A DNA stretch of 64,000 nt from Gaiellasilicea sp963811885 (GTDB taxonomy: Bacteria > Actinomycetota > Thermoleophilia > Gaiellales > Gaiellaceae): positions 248,001 through 312,000 of the forward strand of contig CAWETB010000014.1 of NCBI GenBank assembly GCA_963811885.1, in the 5' to 3' direction. Positions 34,753 to 42,872 of this stretch are shown here, one piece after another. The position numbers and the translations under genes were made by a program. A model generated the notes under the pieces. The model searched no databases. It was not told the origin of the DNA and saw only the letters and a program-made list of their open reading frames with translations. The first letter of the stretch is position 1, and each line of letters starts with the position of its first letter.

Positions 34753-35278
34753 GTGACCGAGATCGAGACAAAGCCGGTTCCGCAGCGCTTCCCCGAGGAG
34801 CTCGTGGCGTCCGCCCTCTTCCTGCTCAAGCGGCTCGGGATGACCGCCAAGGAGCGCTCCTTCACCGCGTACAGCGAGGCGGGCCTGCACCCGTACCACC
34901 ACGCGATCCTCGCCGTCCTCGACGAAGGCTCACTGGCGAGCCAGGGCGCGATCGCCGACACGCTCGGCTACGACAAGGGCCAGCTCGTCGGGCTCCTCGA
35001 CGAGCTCGAGAACGCCGGCCTCATCGAGCGCCGCCGCGACCCCGACCGACCGCCGCCGCCAACTCGTCCAGATGACGACCAGCGGACGGAAGACGCTCGA
35101 ACGCCTTCGCAGCCTCTCCAGCCGGCTCGAGAACGAATTCCTCGCCGCTCTGAGCGACGACGAACGAGCACAGCTCCACACCCTGCTCCTGCGGCTCGCC
35201 GAGCAGCACCTGCCGAACTGCCAGCTCAGCTCGACTGATCAACTCGAAGTAGGCGTCGCTACGTCGCCGTACCGCTGA
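34753..35278 (+). pseudogene. MarR-family regulator gene with one frameshift
   Basis: About 174 residues after repair. The winged-helix domain reads LHPYHHAILAVLDEGSLASQ, GAIADTLGYDKGQLVGLLDE and AGLIERRRDPDR; near 35,050 one extra base shifts the frame, after which RRQLVQMTTSGRKTLERLRS continues the wing and the dimer helices (LSDDERAQLHTLLLRLAEQH). GTG 34753 start. The slip lies in a CCG repeat, where a one-base sequencing error is easy. It should control the divergent exporter. The repaired end overlaps the convergent gene by 20 bases. Confidence 0.8.
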
Positions 35279-35885
35279 ACTCGGCCGTGTCGAAGTCGGC
35301 GAGCGGAACGTCCACGTCGCCCTTGCGGGGCTGGTAGATCGTGACCGTCACGTAGTACTGGCGGCCTGCCTTCGGCGCCGGCACCCAGACGAACCACTTC
35401 GCCGCCTCCATGTTCGTCGAGGGCGTGATCGCGACCGCGCCGTTGCCGCCTTCGTCGCCGTCGACGCCGACCCGGTCGTTCGTCTTCGCGTCGACGAGCT
35501 CCCACTGGATCGGCAGCCGCTTGCCCCGGAAGCCTGCCGCCTCGTAGTCGAACTCGATCAGCAGCCCGCGGCGCTGCCGGAACGCCTTGGTCATGCCCAT
35601 CGGCGGCAGGTGCACTCGCTCGAGATAGCGGCCGAACGTGACCGGCTGGCGGACGCTGGAGTCGACGATCTTCAACGTGCCGACGTCCGGCGGGGGCTCC
35701 GGCTTCCAGCCGGGCTTGAACACGAAGAGCAGGCCGACCACGCTGGCGATCAGCGCAACGACACCGGCCGCCTGGCCGACGTAGACGAGCGGGTTGCGCT
35801 TCTGCAGGAAGTACGCGATCGGATTCCGCTTGCGCGGGCCGGCGGGCTCCTCCGGCGCGGGTGCAGCGTCCGCAGGCGTGGTCAT
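35259..35885 (-). CDS. Single-pass membrane protein, unknown
   Basis: 208 residues: a cytoplasmic Pro/Ala start, one transmembrane helix (VYVGQAAGVVALIASVVGLLFVF), then an external beta-rich domain (PVTFGRYLERVHLPPMGMTK, GLLIEFDYEAAGFRGKRLPI, AKWFVWVPAPKAGRQYYVTV). I do not recognise the family. ATG 35885 overlaps the stop of the upstream surface-protein gene, so the two are coupled and may act together at the envelope. Confidence 0.6.
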   Translation of the reverse strand: MTTPADAAPAPEEPAGPRKRNPIAYFLQKRNPLVYVGQAAGVVALIASVVGLLFVFKPGWKPEPPPDVGTLKIVDSSVRQPVTFGRYLERVHLPPMGMTKAFRQRRGLLIEFDYEAAGFRGKRLPIQWELVDAKTNDRVGVDGDEGGNGAVAITPSTNMEAAKWFVWVPAPKAGRQYYVTVTIYQPRKGDVDVPLADFDTAEFSGTAT

Positions 35886-37375
35886 GGCCTCGGCAGCAGC
35901 ACGCCGCGCCCGGGCAGGGCGAGCGTGCCGCCGTCGGGGTTGACGACGCTGGTCGCGAGGCGGTACGGCCCCTGCGGGACTCGCCGCGGCACCCGCAGGC
36001 GCAAGCGGTTCGTGCCGGGCACGACGCTGAAACGGGCCGTCAGCACCTGGCGCCCGCCGCGGAGCAGTCGCAGGCGCGCCGTCGTGGCGCGGTTCACCCG
36101 CACGGAGGCGACGACCGTCCGGACACCGCCGGCGCGCCCGACGCCGACGCCGGCCAGGCGGGCGGCGAGCGCGCAGGGACGTGTCTGTGTCGTGACGCTC
36201 GCCCGCTGCGACCTGTTCCCGAGCCCGTCCACGGCGTCCACCGCCACGGAGTACGTGCGGCCGCACTTGAGCCCCTCCAGCGTGTACGCCGTCGCCTGCG
36301 TCTCGCCTGCAGGAGCGTCGTTGACATAGACGCGGTAGCCGGCGAGCTTGACGTTGTCCGTCGATCCCGCCCAGGAGATCGCGATGCTCGCGCGGGTGCG
36401 GCTGCCGATCACCGGCGTCCCGGGCGTCGATCGGGGCGGTCGCATCCCGGGTGAACGCCGCCCGGATCGACGTGATCGGACCCGCCGGGAACGTGCAGGT
36501 CAGCTGCGTCCGCGCGCAGACGCCGTTCCAGCCGTCGAAGAGCGAGCCGTCGTCGGGATTCGCCGTCACCGTGATCGCCTTGCCGAAGCCGAAGCTGGCA
36601 GTGCAGACCGTGCCGCAGTCCAGCTTCGAGGCAGTCACGCGGCCGCTGCCGTTGCCGGTCTTGCGCAGCTTGAAGCTCGACGTTGATCGTCGGCGCGAGC
36701 CCGAAATCCGCGTCGCCGTCAAGCCTCGCGCCCGCCCAGGTCGGCTGATCTTCGACGGCGATCGTGCAGGTCCTCGAGGCCAGCGGCTCGCACAGGTAGT
36801 TCGGGTCGGGCTGCGCGTTCCAGCGCGTGAAGACCGACGTTCCGTCCGCCAGCGTCGAGCGTCACGCGCGTGTGCGGCGCAAACGCGCGGCAGAAGTCCG
36901 CGTCTCCGGCTGCGCGTCGAGCACAGGGCAGACCCGCCGGCGTTGAAGGACACGGTCGCGCCGCCCGGCTCGGAGAACTTTACCGCGAGCATCAGCGGCG
37001 AGAAGACGGCGACGACCGAGGTTAGATCGTCGTCGAGCTTGACGTGCAGCGTTGCTCGTGCCGCAGTCGGGCTCGCTCCAACCGCGAGAAGCTACTTGCC
37101 GGCGCCGACGGTAGTCGACCGTCGCGTCAGCCTGACGGACGTCCCGCGCTCGTACGTCCACTGCAGTCGTCTTCGGCGTCGTGCACTGTGCACGGAGTCG
37201 GGTCGGCCCCGCCGATCGGCACCGCGGAGACGCTGCCGGGTCCGCGCGCGGCGACCTGCAGGGTGACGGTCGCGTCGCTCGCGTCCACCGCTGCGAGGGC
37301 AAGCGCGGCCACAGTCAGGGAAGTCAAAGCCCCACCCAAGAGCGCCGCAGCAACGATCCATCGAGCCCGTCGCAT
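35882..37375 (-). pseudogene. Secreted InlB-B-repeat/FnIII-like surface protein gene, heavily frameshifted
   Basis: N-terminal signal peptide from ATG 37375 (WIVAAALLGGALTSLTVAALALA), then several segments of the divergent InlB B-repeat type, best seen in SKLDCGTVCTASFGFGKAIT and ANPDDGSLFDGWNGVCARTQ, and a final fibronectin III-like domain from STDNVKLAGYRVYVNDAPAG to a beta-rich end VVNPDGGTLALPGRGVLL. The coding frame changes at least five times in 1.5 kb, far denser than elsewhere in the window. It could be a decaying gene or a badly sequenced one. Coupled to the membrane protein downstream. Confidence 0.6.
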
Positions 37376-37497
37376 CGCGCACCTTCGTCGCTGGACAGCA
37401 GCGTGTCACCCACGTCGTCGAAAGTCAAAGCCGCTGCAAAGCCTGGTCTTTCGGCCACTGTTCGCTGTGCTGACTCTGGTCTACATTGGAGGCTCCG

Positions 37498-37896
37498 ATG
37501 TGGCCGGAATCCGAACCCTTGCGCGTCGTCATCGCAGACGACGACGAACGCTATGCCGAGCTGATTGCGATGCTCCTGCAGAGCCGGCCCGAGCTCGAGG
37601 TGATCGGGATCGCGAAGGACGGCGAGGAAGCGGTGCAGCTCGCGTGCTGGCAGGACGCCGACGTCGTGCTGATGGACATCGACATGCCGCGCATCGACGG
37701 GATCGTGGCGACGCGGCTCGTGCGCGAGGCGAAACCGAGGATGTGCGTGCTGATGCTCTCGGGTGCGGACCCGGGACGCTTCGAGGAGGCACGGGAGGCC
37801 GGCGCGATCGGGTACGTCAACAAGCTGGACGCACCGGCCGACCTCGTACCCGCCCTGCTCGCGCTCTGCACGACCCCGGCCGCGAACGTCGACTGA
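37498..37896 (+). CDS. Single-domain response regulator (CheY-like receiver)
   Basis: 132 residues, receiver only. Acidic pair in VVIADDDER, phospho-Asp60 in DVVLMDIDMPRIDG, the Ser of MLSGADPGR in place of Thr and the conserved Lys in GYVNKLDAP. No output domain. GGAGG lies six bases before ATG 37498, which decides the start over the in-frame TTG at 37486. A histidine kinase lies 1.2 kb downstream but is not adjacent, so the partner is uncertain. Confidence 0.88.
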   Translation: MWPESEPLRVVIADDDERYAELIAMLLQSRPELEVIGIAKDGEEAVQLACWQDADVVLMDIDMPRIDGIVATRLVREAKPRMCVLMLSGADPGRFEEAREAGAIGYVNKLDAPADLVPALLALCTTPAANVD

Positions 37897-38009
37897 GGGG
37901 ACGCCGCTCCACCTGATCCGGCGATTGCGCCCGAGCGCGATCGCGGCTACCTTGCCGGGCTTCAACCCGTCCGGCCGCCGGACGGAACCCGACAGGGGGG
38001 AACTACCAC

Positions 38010-38990
38010 GTGAAGACTCTTCTCAGGCGGGCGCCCGGGCTCGTCGCAGTGATCGCGGTCGTCGCGGTCGTCGCGGCCGCACCGGCGCGCGTCCCAGGAA
38101 CACCCGCCGTCGCCGGCGCCGCCGTCGGCGACTGCACGCCGGGTGCCGACTGGGGCACGCTCCGCCAGGATCTCGCGACGCAGGTCGTCCAGCTCGTCAA
38201 TCAGCACCGGGCCTCGCTCGGGTTGCCGCAGCTGACCGTGACGACGCCGCTCGCCAACGCGGCCGTCTGGAAGTCGCGCCACATGGCGTACTACCGCTAC
38301 ATGCAGCACCCGGACCCGGCCCCGCCGGTCGCGCGCAGCGTCGGTGACCGCCTCCTGGCCTGCGGCTACCCGGCGACCACGGCGGGTTGGGGCGAGAACA
38401 TCGCCTACGGCTTTTCGAGCGCGAACGCCGTGATGCAGGCCTGGCTCAACTCGTCCGGGCATCGCGCCAACATCGAGAACGCGAGCTACCGCTCGATCGG
38501 CGTCGCCGCCGCCGCGTCGAGCAGCGGCACGCTCTACTGGACGCAGGAGTTCGGCACATCGACCACCGGTGGCGGGACGCCGCCGCCACCGCCGCCTCCT
38601 CCTCCGCCGGCCCCGACCTACGCCTGCTCGAACGGCGCCGACGACGACGGCGACGGCAAGGTCGACTACCCGGCCGACCCCGGCTGCACGAGCACCACCG
38701 ACAACGACGAGTACAACGCTCCAGCCCCGCCGCCGCCCGCCCCGAGCTACGCCTGCTCCAACGGGAAAGACGACGACGGCGACGGCAAGATCGACTATCC
38801 CGCCGACCCCGGCTGCACCGGCACCACCGACAACGACGAGTACAACGCTCCGGCCCCGCCGCCGCCCGCTCCGAGCTACGCCTGCTCCAACGGCAAGGAC
38901 GACGACGGTGACGGCAAGATCGACTACCCGGCCGACCCCGGCTGCACCGGCCCGACCGACAACACGGAGACGAGCGGCATCTTCGGCTAG
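38010..38990 (+). CDS. Secreted CAP-domain (SCP-like) protein with three calcium-type repeats
   Basis: 326 residues. Signal peptide, then a CAP domain (about residues 50-185: VVQLVNQHRASLGLPQLTV, AAVWKSRHMAYYRYMQH, WGENIAYGFSSANAVMQAWL, SSGHRANIENASYRSIG) with the His/Glu cavity residues. A proline spacer leads into three 43-residue repeats of the form YACSNGxDDDGDGKxDYPADPGCT, which look like calcium-binding loops closed by a Cys pair. CAP proteins act outside the cell; the activity is unknown. GTG start with GGGGGG upstream. The upstream DNA has an eight-base hairpin CCGTCCGG/CCGGACGG. Confidence 0.88.
   Translation: MKTLLRRAPGLVAVIAVVAVVAAAPARVPGTPAVAGAAVGDCTPGADWGTLRQDLATQVVQLVNQHRASLGLPQLTVTTPLANAAVWKSRHMAYYRYMQHPDPAPPVARSVGDRLLACGYPATTAGWGENIAYGFSSANAVMQAWLNSSGHRANIENASYRSIGVAAAASSSGTLYWTQEFGTSTTGGGTPPPPPPPPPPAPTYACSNGADDDGDGKVDYPADPGCTSTTDNDEYNAPAPPPPAPSYACSNGKDDDGDGKIDYPADPGCTGTTDNDEYNAPAPPPPAPSYACSNGKDDDGDGKIDYPADPGCTGPTDNTETSGIFG
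38619..38969 (+). repeat. Three tandem 129-bp coding repeats
   Basis: Units begin at about 38,619, 38,748 and 38,877; the last is partial. Each encodes a DDDGDGK acidic loop flanked by two cysteines and a Pro-rich linker (NAPAPPPPAPS). The second and third are nearly identical at DNA level, suggesting recent duplication. Confidence 0.85.
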
Positions 38991-39083
38991 CACGACGCAG
39001 TGAGAGGTGGGGCCGCCGCAAGGCGCCCCCACCTCCTTTCCGCGGGACCAACGCCTGCGACCACGCCTGTCTACGATGGCGAC

Positions 39084-40082
39084 GTGGAGGGGGCTTCCGC
39101 ATCGGTCGACGCACGCCACAAAGCGCTGCTCGACGCACTACCCGACTTGCTCCTGCGCCTGCGGGCCGACGGCACCTACCTCGAGATCGGCGGCGACACG
39201 TCGAAGCTCGCGAACCCGCCGACCCAGGTCGTCGGCGCGACCACGCACGAGCTCCTGCCCCCGGACGTCGCCGAGCGCCTGATGCAGTGCGTCCGCACGT
39301 CGCTCGAGCAGGGCAGGCTCGCCACCGTCGAGTACACCCTTCGCACCCACCTGGGCGACGAGCGCGAGTTCGAGGTGAGAGCGGCTCCGTCCGGGCCTGA
39401 CGAAGTGGTTGCCGTCGTCCGCGACGTCACCGAGCTGCGTCGCGCGATGCGCGATCTGACCGACTCCCGGGCGCGGATCGTCGCCGCCGGCGACGCCGAG
39501 CGGCGCCGTGTCGAGCGCAACCTGCACGACGGCGCCCAGCAGCGGCTCGTGACCGTCGCGCTCCATCTCCACCTGGTCAAGCGCCGCCTCGAGACCGACC
39601 CGACCGAGGTGGCGAAGCTGGTCGACTCGGCCCAGACCGAGCTCACACTCGCGCTCGAGGAGATCCGCGAGCTCGTGCGCGGGCTGCATCCGCGCCTGCT
39701 CAGCGACCGCGGGCTCGGCCCGGCTCTCTCCGGTCTGGCCGAGCGCGCCGTGCTGCCCGTCGAGATCGCAGAGACGCCGTCGGAACGGCTGCCGCCGGCG
39801 GTCGAGGCCGCCGCGTACTACCTCGTCGCCGAGGCTCTCGCCAACGCGGGCAAGCACAGCGAAGCCTCCCTGGTGCGCGTGCGCGTGATCACCGACGGGG
39901 CCTGTACGGCAGTCGAGGTCGTCGACGACGGCGTCGGCGGAGCGGATTCGGCGACGGGATCGGGCCTGCGCGGCCTCGCCGACCGGGTCGCGGCGCTCGG
40001 GGGGAAGCTCGACGTCGTCAGCGAGGTCGGACAGGGCACGACGCTGCGGGCGACGCTGCCGCACGACAACCCGCACGAGTGA
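39084..40082 (+). CDS. Sensor histidine kinase, NarL/HisKA_3 type, with N-terminal PAS-like domain
   Basis: 332 residues from GTG 39084. A PAS-like input domain (about 12-115: LLDALPDLLLRLRADGTYLE, then VVAVVRDVTELRRAM) is followed by a HisKA_3 dimer domain with phospho-His148 in RRVERNLHDGAQQRL and a HATPase_c domain (VAEALANAGKHSEAS, VVDDGVGGADSATGSGLRGL). No membrane helix, so it senses a cytoplasmic signal. No response regulator follows directly; the receiver protein at 37,498 is the nearest candidate. A longer in-frame start at 39,000 is possible. Confidence 0.88.
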   Translation: MEGASASVDARHKALLDALPDLLLRLRADGTYLEIGGDTSKLANPPTQVVGATTHELLPPDVAERLMQCVRTSLEQGRLATVEYTLRTHLGDEREFEVRAAPSGPDEVVAVVRDVTELRRAMRDLTDSRARIVAAGDAERRRVERNLHDGAQQRLVTVALHLHLVKRRLETDPTEVAKLVDSAQTELTLALEEIRELVRGLHPRLLSDRGLGPALSGLAERAVLPVEIAETPSERLPPAVEAAAYYLVAEALANAGKHSEASLVRVRVITDGACTAVEVVDDGVGGADSATGSGLRGLADRVAALGGKLDVVSEVGQGTTLRATLPHDNPHE

Positions 40083-40166
40083 ACCACCGGCGCGTTTCGG
40101 GCGAATAACGACAGGAAAACGTGCTCCCTGCGCGGATTCCTGCCCAGCTATCCCCGGAGGTAGGAC

Positions 40167-40586
40167 ATGCAACGCACACTCGTGCAGAACGTCGCCCGAC
40201 TGGTGGGAATCGTCTTCCTGCTCGTCGGCATCGCAGGCTTCATCCCCGGTTTGACCACGAATCTCTACGACGGGCTCGAGTTCGCCGGCAACGACGGCAC
40301 CGCCGAGCTGCTCGGCATCTTCCAGGTGAGCGTCCTGCACAACATCGTGCACGGTCTCTTCGGGCTCGCCGGGCTCGCGCTGGCGGCGACGCCGAGCGGT
40401 GCCCGGACGTACCTGATCGGCGGCGGCGCGATCTACCTCGCGCTCTTCGTGATCGGCATCATCGGCGGCGGCGACTGGATCCCCGTCAACGACGCCGACA
40501 ACTGGCTCCACCTGCTGCTCGGCGCCGGGATGATCGGCCTCGGCGTCCTGACGACGCGCGAGAGCAGGATCGCCTCGACCGCCTAG
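40167..40586 (+). CDS. DUF4383 membrane protein
   Basis: 139 residues with four hydrophobic helices: VARLVGIVFLLVGIAGFIPG, LHNIVHGLFGLAGLALAA, TYLIGGGAIYLALFVIGIIG and LHLLLGAGMIGLGVL. This is the DUF4383 pattern, including the conserved HNIVH segment. Function unknown; common in actinobacteria. GGAGG ribosome site seven bases before ATG 40167. A strong terminator follows. Confidence 0.88.
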   Translation: MQRTLVQNVARLVGIVFLLVGIAGFIPGLTTNLYDGLEFAGNDGTAELLGIFQVSVLHNIVHGLFGLAGLALAATPSGARTYLIGGGAIYLALFVIGIIGGGDWIPVNDADNWLHLLLGAGMIGLGVLTTRESRIASTA

Positions 40587-40607
40587 CCGTCTCCGGATCG
40601 ACTCTGC

Positions 40608-40642
40608 CGAAGGGCGGCTTCACAGCCGCCCTTCGCATTTTT
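40608..40642 (+). terminator. Rho-independent terminator after the DUF4383 gene
   Basis: A perfect 11-bp stem, CGAAGGGCGGC with GCCGCCCTTCG, and a six-base loop, followed by CATTTTT. It lies 22 bases past the DUF4383 stop. Confidence 0.92.
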
Positions 40643-40742
40643 CCTACTTACAAGAGTTACCGAATCACTCAGACGAGCGGTGCACCCCCAGGTACCGGCT
40701 GCCGACGCAACACCCAGACGTCCCCGACCTGGGAGTTTCCTC

Positions 40743-41638
40743 ATGCGGCTTCGCCTCACCGTTCTGTTCGTCATCGTCACCGCCGTCGCAGTGCCGGCCA
40801 CCGCCTCGGCCTCGGAGATCATCGACCGCAACGCCAACGACGTCTCCCTGAAGGTGGCGCAGAACGGCCAGGCGCTCGTCAGCTACAGCGCACGTGGCAA
40901 GCGCTGGAACGTCCTCGCCTGGGGCGCGCTCAACGCGGTGCAGCCGACGCCCGGCCGGCAAGCAGGTCGAGTTCAAGCTCGACTACTCCGGCGGCTACGG
41001 CACCTACAAGAAGGACGTCTGGAAGACGTTCAAGAACGCCTGCCGCGCGTACGACGGCCCCGAGCTCCAGTGGTTCATCGCCGGCTGCAAGGCGGCCGAC
41101 GGCTCCTACTGGGCGCTCCAGTCCTGGCAGCGGATGCTGCCGAACTACGGTCTCACGGCGACCCCGAAGCAGTCCGTCTGGGAGCTGCGGCTGTCGCACT
41201 TCCGCGGCGAGCTGCCCGTCCTGACGGTGAACCTGAACTGGGCCTACAAGAAGTTCCACCACATCTTCGGCTCGTTCACCTACCTCGGCCGCCCCGTGCA
41301 CGGCTTCAAGTCGACGCCCGCCGGCGTGCCGCTGGACACGTTCGGCCGCAACCTCTACGTCGACACGTTCGACTCGGCCTACGGCAAGGGCTGGCTGCGC
41401 GAGAACAGCTTCCTGATGCACAAGGGCACCGGCAAGTTCTGTTACGGCTTCTACAGCCACGGCAGCCGGCCCGAAGGTCACGGCACCAAGTACCGCGCCA
41501 CGATCATCGGCCCCGGAGTCCTGCCCGACATCTACTGGGAGGCCGACGCGCTCGGCGCGTACGACAAGGCCTTCGACCTGCAGATGCACGAGACGCAGAA
41601 GCAGTTCCTGGCCGGCGACCCGCTCTGCAAGCGTCTGA
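40743..41638 (+). pseudogene. Conserved secreted protein of unknown function, frameshifted
   Basis: About 298 residues after removing two single bases (near 40,955 and near the end). Signal peptide LTVLFVIVTAVAVPATASA, then an unusual Trp/Tyr/His-rich sequence: WFIAGCKAADGSYWALQSWQ, LTVNLNWAYKKFHHIFGSFT, RPVHGFKSTPAGVPLDTFGR. I believe related proteins occur in other actinobacteria, but I know no function. As written the frame runs into the downstream flavin reductase; three hairpins at 41,653-41,717 and a TGA at 41636-41638 in the repaired frame show that the fusion is artificial. Confidence 0.65.
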
Positions 41639-41652
41639 TCTTTGCGCATGTT

Positions 41653-41717
41653 GAGCATCCGCAGAAGCGGATGCTCACGCGCGAAACCCCTGAAGGGGCC
41701 GGGGCCGCAAGCGGCCC
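41653..41717 (+). terminator. Three consecutive hairpins between the secreted protein and the flavin reductase
   Basis: Perfect stems GAGCATCCGC/GCGGATGCTC (loop AGAA), CCCC/GGGG (loop TGAA) and GGGCCGC/GCGGCCC (loop AA) follow each other. No T-tract. Such clusters usually mark transcript ends in GC-rich genomes, supporting a gene boundary here. Confidence 0.6.
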
Positions 41718-41754
41718 GGCCCGATGTCTCCGTCTCCGCCGTAACATCCGCGCC

Positions 41755-42225
41755 GTGGCGAGCGGCGAGCAGTTGAGAGCGGTGATGCGGCGCTACCCCT
41801 TCGGGGTCGCCGTCGCCACCGTCGAGGTCGACGGCAACCGGCTCGGCCTGACGGTGTCGTCGCTCGCCTCGCTCGCGCTCGAGCCGCCGCTCGTCGGGCT
41901 CTCGATCTGGCGCCAGGCTGCGTTCCACGAGCTGCTCCGCGAGGCGGGCGGCTTCGCCGTCTCGCTGCTCGCGGGCGACCAGCTGGAGCTGGCGCAGCAC
42001 TTCTCACGCGGCGTCCCGCCGATCGCGATGTGGCACGGGATCGACGTCCGGGAGAGCGATCGCGGCCCGCTCCTCGAGGGCGCCGTCGGCTGGCTCGAGT
42101 GCGAGCTCGGCGGCGAGCTCGAAGCCGGCGACCACACCCTCTTCCTCGGGCGCGTCGAACGCGTGGAGCCCGGCGCCGACACAGCGCCGCTGCTGCGGCT
42201 CGGCGGCGACTACCGTCCCGCATGA
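41755..42225 (+). CDS. Flavin reductase-like FMN-binding protein
   Basis: 156 residues from GTG 41755. Flavin reductase family landmarks: RRYPFGVAVATVEVDGNRLG, TVSSLASLALEPPLVGLSIW, FAVSLLAGDQLELAQHFS and the terminal HTLFLGRVERVEPG. It probably reduces FMN or FAD with NAD(P)H, or supplies reduced flavin to a monooxygenase; no such partner is adjacent. The stop overlaps the next ATG (ATGA). Confidence 0.88.
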   Translation: MASGEQLRAVMRRYPFGVAVATVEVDGNRLGLTVSSLASLALEPPLVGLSIWRQAAFHELLREAGGFAVSLLAGDQLELAQHFSRGVPPIAMWHGIDVRESDRGPLLEGAVGWLECELGGELEAGDHTLFLGRVERVEPGADTAPLLRLGGDYRPA

Positions 42226-42869
42226 TCGACGCCGTCGTCTTCGACATGGACGGCGTCATCGTCGACTCCGAGCAGGTCTGGGACGATGTCCGCGAGCAGC
42301 TCGCGAAGGAGCGCGGCGGGCGCTGGCACGACGGCGCACAGGCGGCGATGATGGGGATGAGCTCGCCCGAGTGGTCGGCGTACATGCACGACGAGATCGG
42401 GCTGCCCGAGTCGCCGGAGGAGATCAACGCCGAGGTCGTCGAGCGGATGCTCGAGCGCTACCGCGAGGAGCTGCCGCTGATCGACGGCGCGGTCGAGGCG
42501 GTGCGGCGGCTGGCGCCGGAGTTCCGGCTCGGCGTTGCGTCGTCCTCGAACCGGCCGCTGATCGAGGCCGTGCTCGAACGAGCCGGGATCGCGAACGTCT
42601 ACGACGCCGTCGTCTCGTCCGAGGAGGTCGCGCGCGGCAAGCCGGCGCCGGACGTCTACCTCGAGGCGATGCGCCGCCTCGGCGCGGAACCGACGAGCAC
42701 GGCCGCGATCGAGGACTCCTCGAACGGGATCCGCGCCGCCCACGCGGCCGGGATGCGCGTGATCGCGCTCCCGAACGCGCACTACCCGCCCGCGCCGGAT
42801 GCGCTGGCGCTCGCGGACGCCGTGATCGCGTCGCCGGACGAGCTGACCCCGGAGCTCGTTCGCGGCTGA
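42222..42869 (+). CDS. HAD hydrolase, beta-phosphoglucomutase-like
   Basis: 215 residues. Motif I VVFDMDGVIVDSEQVW, motif II GVASSSNRPLIEAVLER, motif III lysine in EEVARGKPAPDVYLEAMRRL, motif IV AIEDSSNGIRAAHAAGMRVI; a four-helix C1 cap sits between I and II. These are phosphatases or phosphomutases acting on sugar phosphates. Coupled to the flavin reductase by ATGA. Its stop lies three bases from the convergent fabF stop. Confidence 0.9.
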   Translation: MIDAVVFDMDGVIVDSEQVWDDVREQLAKERGGRWHDGAQAAMMGMSSPEWSAYMHDEIGLPESPEEINAEVVERMLERYREELPLIDGAVEAVRRLAPEFRLGVASSSNRPLIEAVLERAGIANVYDAVVSSEEVARGKPAPDVYLEAMRRLGAEPTSTAAIEDSSNGIRAAHAAGMRVIALPNAHYPPAPDALALADAVIASPDELTPELVRG

Positions 42870-42872
42870 CGC

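Noticed and set aside
38619..38969. Possible CRISPR-like array
   Set aside because: The repeats are in-frame coding units with no spacers and no cas genes nearby.
37980..39138. Long frames of low complexity opposite the CAP gene
   Set aside because: They are antisense to the proline and Asp-rich repeats and have no independent support.
40743..42225. Natural fusion of secreted protein and flavin reductase
   Set aside because: Three hairpins lie at the joint and an extracytoplasmic-cytoplasmic fusion makes no sense; a lost stop is likelier.
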